A model generated the notes under the pieces. The model was given only the letters and a program-made list of their open reading frames with translations. It was not told where the DNA came from and searched no databases. Below, piece after piece: positions 15,437 to 22,880 of a stretch of DNA of 24,085 bases. The stretch is taken from the IMG/VR virus record IMGVR_UViG_3300031902_000053, positions 1 through 24,085 of that record. One strand, 5' to 3'. The position numbers were made by a program, and so were the translations under genes. This DNA is from a virus. Numbering within the stretch: the stretch's first letter is position 1; every line of letters starts with the position of its first letter.

Positions 15437-16581
15437 TCACGGTCTCGGATCTCGTCACCCCCGTTACGGCCGATCAGGCGGAGGAGACGCTTCTCCTCAC
15501 GATCGAGGGAACGGGGCTGAAGCCGCGCGCCTGGCGCGAGGGCGGCTCGCTCCGCACGATCCTGCGCGTCTGCGCGATCATCTTCGCCGCGTTCACGAAG
15601 GCGATTGCCGATCTCGCCGCCGCAGGCTTCCTCGAGACGAGCACGGGCGGCTGGCTGACGCTGCTCGCGTACTACGTCTACGGCGTCACCCGGATCAACG
15701 CGACGTTCGCGACCGGATCCGTCACGCTGACGAACGGCGGCGGCGGGATCTACAGCGTCGCCGCGGGCGCGTTCCGCTGCACCTCGAACGTCACCGGCAA
15801 GGCGTACACGAACGTCTCAGCGTTCACGCTGAACCCCGGGGATGTGCTCCTCGTCCCCGTGACGGCGGTGGAGCTCGGCTCCGCGAGCTCGGCGACGCCG
15901 GGGACCGTGACGCTCTTCACGACGACGCCGCTCGCCGGCGTCACGTGCACGAACCTCGCCGCGATCGTCGGATCTGACGCAGAGCCCGATCTCGTGCTGC
16001 AGCAACGCTGCAAGGACAAGCTCGCGACGCTCTCCGGGCTCGGCCCGCGCGGCGCGTACTCCTACGCGGTCCGCTCCGCCGTGCGCGGCGACGGCTCGAT
16101 CGTCGACATCAACCGCCTGTCGATCTCTCCCTCGAGCTCCACGGGTGTCGTCACGATCTACTGCGCGTCCCCCGCGGGCGCGCCGCTCGCGACCGATCTC
16201 GACTTCGTCCGCGCGAGCATCGAGCTCTACGCGCGCCCCGACAGCGTGACGTGCACGGTCATCGGCGCGAACCCGCTGCCCCTGTCGAAGACGCTCACGG
16301 TCTGGGCCATCGCTCAGACAGGCGTTTCGGCGACGGATCTTTCGACGCTCGTGTCGGCCGCGCTCCTCTCGATGATCACCGCCTACCCGATCGGCGGCGT
16401 CGCGAAGACGCCCGATCCGCTCGGCTACCTCTTCGCCACGCGGATCGAGGGCGCCGTCATCGGCGCGCACCCGAGCATCTTCGCCGTGGACGGCGTCGGG
16501 GCTGACGTCCTGATGTCCGCCGGCGACGTCGCGACGCTCGCCACGACGCTGACCATCCGCATCGTCACCAAGGAGATCTGA
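15433..16581 (+). CDS. Baseplate J-like protein (gp47-like)
   Basis: The product is 382 residues and is the large wedge subunit partnering the gp46-like protein. It shows the N-terminal LVTPVTADQAEETLL, RAWREGGSLRTILRVCAIIFAA, LETSTGGWLTLLAYYVYGVTR, and then repeats of strand-rich TGSVTLTNGGGG and FTLNPGDVLLVPVTA. The J-like signature is GSDAEPDLVLQQRCKDKLATLSGLGPRGAYSYAVRSA near residue 180-215, followed by VTIYCASPAGAP. Start ATG 15433 overlaps the gp46 stop. Confidence 0.85.
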   Translation: MITVSDLVTPVTADQAEETLLLTIEGTGLKPRAWREGGSLRTILRVCAIIFAAFTKAIADLAAAGFLETSTGGWLTLLAYYVYGVTRINATFATGSVTLTNGGGGIYSVAAGAFRCTSNVTGKAYTNVSAFTLNPGDVLLVPVTAVELGSASSATPGTVTLFTTTPLAGVTCTNLAAIVGSDAEPDLVLQQRCKDKLATLSGLGPRGAYSYAVRSAVRGDGSIVDINRLSISPSSSTGVVTIYCASPAGAPLATDLDFVRASIELYARPDSVTCTVIGANPLPLSKTLTVWAIAQTGVSATDLSTLVSAALLSMITAYPIGGVAKTPDPLGYLFATRIEGAVIGAHPSIFAVDGVGADVLMSAGDVATLATTLTIRIVTKEI

Positions 16582-16583
16582 TC

Positions 16584-17387
16584 ATGGCGGACTCTGGATC
16601 TGTCCGCCTGCGGGACTACCTCGCCAAGCTCCTGCCGTGGTGGCTGTCCGATCGCCGGCTCTCGTCCGGGAAGTGGACCGGCTACCGGTTCCTCTGGGCC
16701 ATCGCGGCATACCTGGATGTGGCCATCGAGAGCGCCCTGCAGGCGCTCAAAGCGCCTTGGCCGGGGCTGGGCACTCCTACTGCCCTGCCGCTCATCGGGC
16801 GCTCTCGGGGCATCCTGAGAGGGCAGGCCGACACCGACGCGGGATTCGCGGCGAAGCTCGTCCGCTGGCTCGACAAGTGGCGCCGGGCGGGATCTCAGTT
16901 CCAGCTCGCCACCGAGCTGCACGAGTACCTCGGCAACTCCCCGCGCGTGCGGGTGATCAACCGCGCCGGGCGGTGGGTGACCGTCAACGCGGACGGCTCG
17001 ACGATCACGCAAGACGCTACGTGGAATTGGGATTCCGTCTCGAATCCCGAGCGCGCCGGCTACTGGTCCGAGCTCTTCATCGTGATCTATCCCACGCAGT
17101 GGGCGAACCAAGGCAACTTCGGCGCGGCCGGCACGCTCGGCACGGCGTTTGGCGTCGGGCATCTCGCGAACCGTCAGGAATGGGACGCCGTTCACGCGAT
17201 CATCGCGCAGTGGAAGAGCGCGCACACGAAGGTGCGCGCGATCATCTGGACGAGCGACGCCGCGCTCTTCGATCCAACCGCTCCTCTGACGTGCCCTGAC
17301 GGGACGTGGGGGGAGTGGAGCAGCCAAACCAGCGCTCGCGTCCCGAGCGCGCGCGCAATCTCAACCTGCAGATATTGGGAACTCTGA
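16584..17387 (+). CDS. Tail protein I / gp48-like baseplate periphery protein
   Basis: The product is 267 residues. AAGGAGAT (16570-16577) precedes ATG 16584. It begins with RLRDYLAKLLPWWLSD and has LWAIAAYLDVAIESALQALKAPWPG, typical of tail protein I family members that start with a helical segment after a PWWL-like motif. DAGFAKLVRWLDKWRRAGSQFQLATELHEYLG and a Trp-rich middle (NWDSVSNPERAGYWSELFIVIYPTQW) with WKSAHTKVRAIIW follow. It lies after the J-like gene and before the fibre genes, matching the connector between the baseplate edge and tail fibres. Confidence 0.7.
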   Translation: MADSGSVRLRDYLAKLLPWWLSDRRLSSGKWTGYRFLWAIAAYLDVAIESALQALKAPWPGLGTPTALPLIGRSRGILRGQADTDAGFAAKLVRWLDKWRRAGSQFQLATELHEYLGNSPRVRVINRAGRWVTVNADGSTITQDATWNWDSVSNPERAGYWSELFIVIYPTQWANQGNFGAAGTLGTAFGVGHLANRQEWDAVHAIIAQWKSAHTKVRAIIWTSDAALFDPTAPLTCPDGTWGEWSSQTSARVPSARAISTCRYWEL

Positions 17388-17390
17388 ATC

Positions 17391-18409
<1,019 letters not shown>

Positions 18410-18413
<4 letters not shown>

Positions 18414-19633
18414 CGCAAAACCTCTCCTACCTGGATTCGTTCTTCGGCCCCGCGGTCCCCCGGTACCTCGGGACGGACGGGAACAAGCGCCCGACCGTCG
18501 AATACGTGGGTGCGGGCGTCGTCGTCTCCGACGACACCGTGAACAACCGCACAATCGTGACGATCGCAGGCGCGGGAACGTTCGGCGCGGGCGTCGCAAC
18601 GTGGCTGACGACTCCCTCGAGCGCGAACCTTCTCGCGGCGCTGACGGACGAGACGGGCACGGGCCTGCTCGTCTTCAACACCGCGCCGACGTTCAAAACC
18701 ACGATCACGCTGCGCAACCCGGCCGACACGTTCAGCTACATCTTCACGCCGGCGGCGATCGTCGCCAATCGCGTCGTGACGATGCCACTCCTCGCCGGAA
18801 ACGACACGCTCGTATGCGAGGCGTTCGCGCAGACGCTGACGAACAAGACCGTGGTGCTCGCGAGCAACACGATCACCGACACGAGCGCGGCAACCGGCGA
18901 CGTCATGCGCCACAACGGAACGAAGTTCGTCCGTCTCGCGCGCGGCACCGCCAATCAGGTGCTCGCGGTGAACGGCGGCGGCACCGACATCGCGTGGGCG
19001 ACCGCGCCCGGCGGGCTCGGCACGAACGTTCTCTCCGGGACGAGCTTCATTTCGATAGGCGTCAATCCGGCGGCGGTGGGCGGGCTTCGCATGGCGAACG
19101 CGCTTGCGATCACCGGGCGCAACTTAGGTAACACGGCAGACTTCAATTTCTGCAACGTCGATGCGTCGAATCAGATCAACGTCGGCGACGCTGGCGCGGG
19201 AACTAGCATCTCCGGCACCTACGTACAGCTCGTATCCTCGGGCAGTCTCTACCTCTACGCGGCGAGCGCGCAGGCTATTACGGACGACGGCACCACGACG
19301 AGCATGGCGCACCCGATCGTCGGGCTCGGTACCGCGTGGGGCGCCGTCGACGGTCAGGTGCAGGTTGCTGTCGCGGCGGCGAACATCACGCTATCGAGCG
19401 TGCAGTACAACACCAAGATCCAGAAGTTCACGGGCGCGCCCGCTGCGCAGCGAACGATCACCTACCCGCTCCCCGCTGACGATGCCCACTCGTACGTGAA
19501 GATCATCTGGTGTCAGACCACGGTGAGCGGGATCGTAATCACGAATACGGGCGGTCTTACCGTAACGCTCGTCATCAACGACGCGCCGCACGTCCTTCTG
19601 TTCACTCCTACCGGCGTCGTCAAGATCACCTGA
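18410..19633 (+). CDS. Tail fibre / collar-type repeat protein
   Basis: The product is 407 residues from GTG 18410, which overlaps the previous stop (GTGA) and has GGTGAT just before it. An open extension further upstream is only a shadow of the glycine-rich gene. The N-terminus (QNLSYLDSFFGPAVPRYLG) leads into repeated Thr/Ala/Gly segments: TDETGTGLLVFNTAPTFKTT, a FSYIFTPAAIVANRVVTMPLL strand, FAQTLTNKTVVLASNTITD, then GTANQVLAVNGGGTDIAWAT, a well-known tail-fibre repeat motif. The C-terminal part is strand-rich. It probably forms the fibre shaft or a second binding protein beside the adhesin. Confidence 0.7.
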
Positions 19634-19669
19634 TTCCTTGCCTTGTGGCAATTCAACCGAGGCACTCCC

Positions 19670-19855
19670 ATGTCCGAAAAGATCGATATCAAGAACCTGA
19701 CTTGGCAACAGGTCGCTCTCTGTCTCATCCTGCTCGCGTCCGTGATGGGCGCCTACAAGCTCTTCGGGGAGATCCCCGCGGGCGTCCTGCTCGTCGTGTC
19801 GAGCGTGGTCAACCTCCTGCTCGGCCGCTCGGACTCGAAGGGGGGCAAGGAATGA
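19670..19855 (+). CDS. Small holin-like membrane protein
   Basis: The product is 61 residues from ATG 19670, with GAGG (19659-19662) before it. It has a charged N-terminus, TM1 about residues 14-32 (VALCLILLASVMGAYKLF), a short turn GEIP, TM2 about 37-51 (AGVLLVVSSVVNLLL), and a basic/hydrophilic tail. Two short membrane helices, the size and the position just before small secreted genes and the muramidase fit a class II holin that opens the inner membrane at the lysis time. It is not an obvious sequence relative of a named holin. The ATGA overlap couples it to the next gene. Confidence 0.65.
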   Translation: MSEKIDIKNLTWQQVALCLILLASVMGAYKLFGEIPAGVLLVVSSVVNLLLGRSDSKGGKE

Positions 19856-20259
19856 CCCCGCGTCGCGTGCGCGCTCTCTTCTTCGCGCTCGTCGTCCTGC
19901 CGATCACCGCGCTCGTCGCGCGCGTGACGGTGGGGTGCGGGCAGCTGACGCCGGCCGATCACGCGACCATCGCGGCGGACGGCGTCCGGATCGCGACCTG
20001 CCAGGCGATGACGTTCGAGTGCAAGCGCACCTCGCCCTCGGGCGAGGAGGCGAAGTGCTGGGGCGTCTACGATCGCTGCATGGTGGGCGCGGGCCTCTCC
20101 GACGCGGCCATCGCGGCGGCCCCCCGGGACGCAACGGTGGAGGCGGCGCCCGCCAGGGACGCCGCTCCGCCGAAGAGCGACGCCGAGCTGATCCGGGACA
20201 TCTTCGCCGCTCTCGACGCAACGGACGCCGGCGACGCCGGCAAGGAAGGGGGGCTCTGA
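19852..20259 (+). CDS. Small exported Cys-containing protein in the lysis cassette
   Basis: The product is 135 residues. Start ATG 19852 overlaps the holin-like stop. Residues 1-28 are a signal sequence or anchor (PRR, then a hydrophobic stretch to VTVGC). Cys29 has only a weak lipobox, since the -3 residue is T. Four further Cys (50, 57, 69, 76) lie in CQAMTFEC and CWGVYDRC, suggesting two disulphides in the periplasm. The C-terminal half is Ala/Asp/Pro-rich. Sitting between a holin-like gene and the muramidase gene, it could be a spanin-like or envelope-disrupting subunit, but it has no spanin signature that I can see. Function is inferred from place only. Confidence 0.5.
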   Translation: MTPRRVRALFFALVVLPITALVARVTVGCGQLTPADHATIAADGVRIATCQAMTFECKRTSPSGEEAKCWGVYDRCMVGAGLSDAAIAAAPRDATVEAAPARDAAPPKSDAELIRDIFAALDATDAGDAGKEGGL

Positions 20260-20480
20260 TGCCGCCGATCGTGATGACGACTCTGGCAATCGGGACGTTC
20301 CTCGTCGAGCACGGGGACATGATCGAAGCGATCCTCGCCGCGTTCGGCGCGGGCACCTCGAAGGCCGAGGTGATGGCGGGGATCCGCGCGAGCATGATCA
20401 CGGCGTCGGACGCCGCGGTCTTCGCCGAGCTCGGGCCCCGCGAGACGGAGCCCGTGACGCTCCGCGGGGGCGGCACGTGA
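20259..20480 (+). CDS. Small unknown protein before the muramidase
   Basis: The product is 73 residues from ATG 20259, which overlaps the previous stop (TGATG). The N-terminal hydrophobic stretch TTLAIGTFLVEHGDMIEAILAAFGAG could be a short membrane or amphipathic helix, and the tail is acidic and Arg/Gly-rich. I do not recognise it. Its stop overlaps the muramidase start by 4 bases (GTGA), so the four lysis-region genes are coupled in translation. A second holin or regulator is possible but unproven. Confidence 0.5.
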   Translation: MPPIVMTTLAIGTFLVEHGDMIEAILAAFGAGTSKAEVMAGIRASMITASDAAVFAELGPRETEPVTLRGGGT

Positions 20481-21172
20481 TCAAGGGCCTCGACGCTTCG
20501 AGCGTGCAAGGGCTCCTCGACGTCGAGGCGCTGCACGCCGCGGGGTGCCGGTTCCTCCTGCACAAGTGCCAGCAGGGCAACGACGGCAAGGATCCGTTCT
20601 TCGAGCGGAACGTCTCGGCCGCGCGCGCGAAGGGCTGGCGCGTCGGCGCCTACCACTTCCTGTACCCGCTCCCGCACCTCGATCCGGAGAAGCAGGCCGA
20701 GGGCTTCTACGCAGCTTCGCAGCTTGGTGCGTATAACGGAGAGCTCCCGCCGGCGCTCGATCTCGAATGGCCGGATCCTGACGCAGGATTCGCGAAGTGG
20801 GGCTGCACCCCGAAGCAGGTGAGCGACTTCGCGCGCCGCTGCGCGGAGAGGATGACGCAGCTCTTCGGGCGCAAGCCCGTGATCTACATCTACCCCTACT
20901 TCGCGCAGAAGCTCGCCGCCGGCGCGGACGTCTCGTGGCTGGCAGAGTACCCGCTCTGGATCGCCTCGTACGAGAAGGCGCCGCGCATCCCGAAGCCTTG
21001 GACGTCGTGGGCCCTCTGGCAGTACGACGGCAACGGCGGCGAGAAGCTGCCCGGCGGAGGGGATGCTGACTTCAACTGGTTCAACGGGGACGAAGAGGCG
21101 CTCGCGGCCTTCTGCGCCTTCCCGCCCGAGCTCTTCGAGCACACGGATCCCGTCTACGTCGAGCCCGCCTAG
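20477..21172 (+). CDS. Glycoside hydrolase family 25 lysozyme (endolysin)
   Basis: The product is 231 residues and cleaves the beta-1,4 bond between N-acetylmuramic acid and N-acetylglucosamine in peptidoglycan. The GH25 pattern is clear: N-terminal GLDASSVQG with Asp6, RFLLHKCQQGNDGKDPFFERN, AYHFLYP, the catalytic DLEWPDPD with Asp95 and Glu97, KPVIYIYPYF, PLWIASYEKAP and SWALWQYDGNG with DADFNWFNG near the end. There is no signal peptide, so release should depend on the holin-like protein. GTG 20477 overlaps the previous stop. A strong terminator lies 10 bases after the stop. Confidence 0.9.
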   Translation: MIKGLDASSVQGLLDVEALHAAGCRFLLHKCQQGNDGKDPFFERNVSAARAKGWRVGAYHFLYPLPHLDPEKQAEGFYAASQLGAYNGELPPALDLEWPDPDAGFAKWGCTPKQVSDFARRCAERMTQLFGRKPVIYIYPYFAQKLAAGADVSWLAEYPLWIASYEKAPRIPKPWTSWALWQYDGNGGEKLPGGGDADFNWFNGDEEALAAFCAFPPELFEHTDPVYVEPA

Positions 21173-21181
21173 CTTCGCTTC

Positions 21182-21217
21182 AACCCCCGCCCTCGAGAGA
21201 GGCGCGGGGGTTTTCTC
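21182..21217. terminator. Bidirectional rho-independent terminator
   Basis: AACCCCCGC (82-90 of this block) pairs with GCGGGGGTT (21204-21212). Inside, CCTC pairs with GAGG around GAGA with one bulged C. A T-rich run (TTTTCTCGTTT) follows on the plus side, and A's flank the hairpin on the other side. It lies between converging genes (muramidase plus, HExxH protein minus) and should stop both transcripts. Confidence 0.85.
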
Positions 21218-21220
21218 GTT

Positions 21221-21676
21221 TCAGAGCTGCGCCTGTTCGCGCGCCGTCCACGCCATCGGCCACACGACATGCATGAGGCCCGCGCTCTCGGGATCGTCCT
21301 TGAACCCGAGCTCGCAGTGCGCGAGCTCGTGCGCGGCGAGCCCGGCGAGGCTGCCCGGCGTCGCGTTCGGATCCTCGGGATCCAGGTAGACGGTCGCGTC
21401 CCTGCAGAGGCCCGTGGTCGTCTCGGCGCCGAGCGTCCCGCGCTCGCGCCGGATGGTGTGCGGGAGCGCTTCGGTGCTCGTCACCGCGTAGGACCACTCG
21501 AACGTCGCAGGCGCGCGCCCCGCGTGAGCGGCGAGCCAGCCTTCGCCGTCCTCGATCGCGGCGCGCTCGGACGCGGAGAAGCGCGCGTCACCGTGCCAGT
21601 CCGCCTCAGGGGCGGCGCAGCCCGCCGTGCACGAGGGCGCGAGCGCGTAGAACAGGACGAGCAGGCCGAAGCGCAT
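21221..21676 (-). CDS. Small exported HExxH protein (metallopeptidase-like)
   Basis: The product is 151 residues from ATG 21676. The reading frame stays open further upstream, but that stretch crosses the att region and has no coding look. Residues 1-20 are a signal peptide (RFGLLVLFYALAPSCTAGC). Cys20 is a possible lipidation site, although T at -3 is unusual. HELAH at 116-120 is followed by CELGFKDDP and GLMHVVWPM (133-141), the order seen in zinc metallopeptidases with a Met-turn. The third zinc ligand is unclear, because the metzincin HxxGxxH spacing is not exact. As a small reverse-strand gene next to the att site it looks like a moron or lysogeny-phase gene. Peptidase activity is a guess. 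Confidence 0.55.
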   Translation of the reverse strand: MRFGLLVLFYALAPSCTAGCAAPEADWHGDARFSASERAAIEDGEGWLAAHAGRAPATFEWSYAVTSTEALPHTIRRERGTLGAETTTGLCRDATVYLDPEDPNATPGSLAGLAAHELAHCELGFKDDPESAGLMHVVWPMAWTAREQAQL

Positions 21677-21744
21677 GCGTCCAAGCGTCCCCCGGATGCT
21701 CGCCCGCGCGCGCCATCCCCAGGGAGTACGGGGCGCCGAAACCC

Positions 21745-21765
21745 GCGGGCACCCCGCGGGCACCC
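21745..21765 (+). repeat. Left arm: two tandem copies of GCGGGCACCC
   Basis: GCGGGCACCC occurs at 21745-21754 and again at 21756-21765, spaced 11 bases start to start. The same element recurs on the other side of the tRNA-Phe fragment. This is the layout of arm-type integrase sites. Confidence 0.7.
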
Positions 21766-21835
21766 GACCGGCATTCTGGGAGGCGACTGGGGCGCCTGGC
21801 GCGAACCTTGCCGCTGCTGTTTCAGCGGGATTTGT

Positions 21836-21883
21836 GGGTGCCCGGGGACGGAATCGAACCGCCGACACGGGGATTTTCAATCC
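21836..21883 (-). other. 3' half of a tRNA-Phe gene, likely attP core
   Basis: Read on the minus strand this is the 3' part of tRNA-Phe. The anticodon loop and stem are GGATTGAAAATCC (plus-strand dyad GGATT-TTC-AATCC at 21871-21883). They are followed by the variable region, a T arm GGCGG-TTCGATT-CCGTC with one G-U, acceptor 3' strand CCCGGGC, and A then CCCA. The match ends in the anticodon stem, and no 5' half or D arm follows. A fragment starting in the anticodon loop is the usual identity block of a tyrosine-integrase attP or attachment remnant. Direct repeats on both sides favour attP. No integrase gene lies in the window. Confidence 0.75.
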
Positions 21884-21930
21884 TTCCAGATCATGGGCTT
21901 TCATCGGTAGATCCTGGGGTTCGGGGTTCG

Positions 21931-21951
21931 GCGGGCACCCGGTGGGCACCC
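21931..21951 (+). repeat. Right arm: GCGGGCACCC and GTGGGCACCC in tandem
   Basis: GCGGGCACCC at 21931-21940 and GTGGGCACCC at 21942-21951 repeat the left arm with the same 11-base pitch and orientation. Together with the left pair and an inverted GGGTGCCCG at 21836-21844 (at the tRNA acceptor end) this gives five copies of CGGGCACCC-like sequence around the core. Confidence 0.7.
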
Positions 21952-21955
21952 GAGG

Positions 21956-22195
21956 TCATTCGTCGGAGGTCGCCAGGCCCTTGGCCGCGATGCGCGCAGC
22001 GTGAGCCGAGCCCTCCACGTAGGTCGCCATGCCAGCGATCTCGGCCAGCGCCTCCCGCGCGCTCGACAGCCGAGAGCGCAGGTTCTCGATCTCTTCGCAG
22101 GCCGAGGCGTAGTTGTGCGGGGTCTGGCAATCGTCGCAGACGGTCGCGGTCTTCTCGTTCACGTGTGCGCACACATCACACTGCCACTCTGTCAC
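21956..22195 (-). CDS. Small RanBP2-type zinc-finger protein
   Basis: The product is 79 residues from GTG 22195. GAGGG lies just upstream, and the start overlaps the previous gene's stop (GTGA). Residues 4-23 match the RanBP2-type finger: W-x-C-x2-C-x3-N-x6-C-x2-C, here WQCDVCAHVN then CDDC. Four Cys should hold one zinc, in a fold that binds single-stranded RNA or ubiquitin in known families. Residues about 33-72 form a helical, coiled-coil-like stretch (EEIENLRSRLSSAREALAEI) that may dimerise. It is the last gene of the reverse operon and ends 5 bases from the right att repeats. The target is unknown. Confidence 0.65.
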   Translation of the reverse strand: MTEWQCDVCAHVNEKTATVCDDCQTPHNYASACEEIENLRSRLSSAREALAEIAGMATYVEGSAHAARIAAKGLATSDE

Positions 22196-22437
22196 GACGC
22201 CCTCGGGTCGGTCGGCTTCTCGAGGAGCGCGCGCATGCTCGTGATCGCTTCGTCGATGCCCGCGCCCAAGCCAGGCGTCTGCCACGCGGCCTCGATTGCC
22301 TGCGAGACGCCTAGCTCCCAGACGCGTGAGAGCTCCTCGGCAAGCCTTTGCTCCGTCGTCGGGTTCGCGTACCCGGTCGTGGTCTTGAGCCACTCGCGGG
22401 CCATCGTGAGGAAGTCGAGGAAGTCGGGGCGGGTCAT
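22192..22437 (-). CDS. Small helical unknown protein
   Basis: The product is 81 residues from ATG 22437, which overlaps the previous gene's stop as ATGA. Its own stop overlaps the zinc-finger start as GTGA. The sequence is mainly helical with aromatic residues: DFLDFLTMAREWLKTTTGYANPT, then RLAEELSRVWELGVSQAIEAAW and a C-terminal helix. I see no known motif. The 4-base couplings on both sides indicate one transcription unit and probably a joint task or assembly with the neighbours. Confidence 0.6.
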   Translation of the reverse strand: MTRPDFLDFLTMAREWLKTTTGYANPTTEQRLAEELSRVWELGVSQAIEAAWQTPGLGAGIDEAITSMRALLEKPTDPRAS

Positions 22438-22880
22438 TTCAGCATCTCCCATTCGGCCGTGCCGAGCATCGTCGGATCGTACTTGCAGCGGAAGCGGGCG
22501 CGAACGCCCTGCGTGTCGACGTAGGAATCCAGGAAGTACCTGCACCCGTCCGCCGAGCTCAGGCCTGTCGTGTCGCTGTCGGGAGGCAGGGGAGGGAACG
22601 CAGCGTTCGGGAGACCTGCGCGCACCTTCGCGTTGCAGTCCTCGAGCATGGCCCTCTTCGTCTTCGGGAAGACGAGCTCTCCGGGCTTCAGCCCGCAAGC
22701 CTTCCGCGTCTTCGCTTTCCAGGGCTCGATCTTCGCCGCGTACTGCGCATCGGCGTCCGCCTTGTCGATCTCGGCCTGGACGACGAGCGCGATCTGTTGC
22801 GCCTCCGCGTCGGCCTTCTCGGCCTTCGTCTCTGCGTGGCATGCCGTGAGAACGAGCATCAACACCGGGGCGGTTCGCAT
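22434..22880 (-). CDS. Phage-encoded lipoprotein, Cys-rich
   Basis: The product is 148 residues. I chose ATG 22880 because the first 13 residues form a signal peptide ending in the ideal lipobox LTAC (Cys14). An open frame reaches 23057 but would bury this signal. His at +2 does not give the Asp inner-membrane retention signal, so the outer membrane is the likely location. Residues 20-55 form an acidic/basic helical stalk (EKADAEAQQIALVVQAEIDK). Four later Cys (62, 82, 113, 132) could form two disulphides around GCRYFLDSYVDTQG. Lipoproteins expressed beside an att site are often superinfection-exclusion proteins, but that role is an inference. It overlaps its upstream partner by 22 bases. Confidence 0.65.
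   Translation of the reverse strand: MRTAPVLMLVLTACHAETKAEKADAEAQQIALVVQAEIDKADADAQYAAKIEPWKAKTRKACGLKPGELVFPKTKRAMLEDCNAKVRAGLPNAAFPPLPPDSDTTGLSSADGCRYFLDSYVDTQGVRARFRCKYDPTMLGTAEWEMLK

Larger units (their letters stand above)
21677..21955. other. Gene-free att region
   Basis: No credible gene is seen here; the open frames are continuations or reads of the tRNA fragment. The region holds the two repeat pairs, the tRNA-Phe core, an inverted repeat CCGCTG-ctgttt-CAGCGG at 21811-21828 beside the core, and a short tandem GGGGTTC GGGGTTC at 21916-21929. It has the layout expected of a phage attachment site. Confidence 0.7.

Noticed and set aside
21836-21910. Complete tRNA-Phe gene
   Set aside because: Only the 3' half matches; beyond the anticodon stem there is no D arm and no matching 5' acceptor strand.
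21677-21949. Upstream extension of the HExxH protein through the att region
   Set aside because: It would encode the repeats and the tRNA fragment, and it places the signal peptide internally at residue 92.
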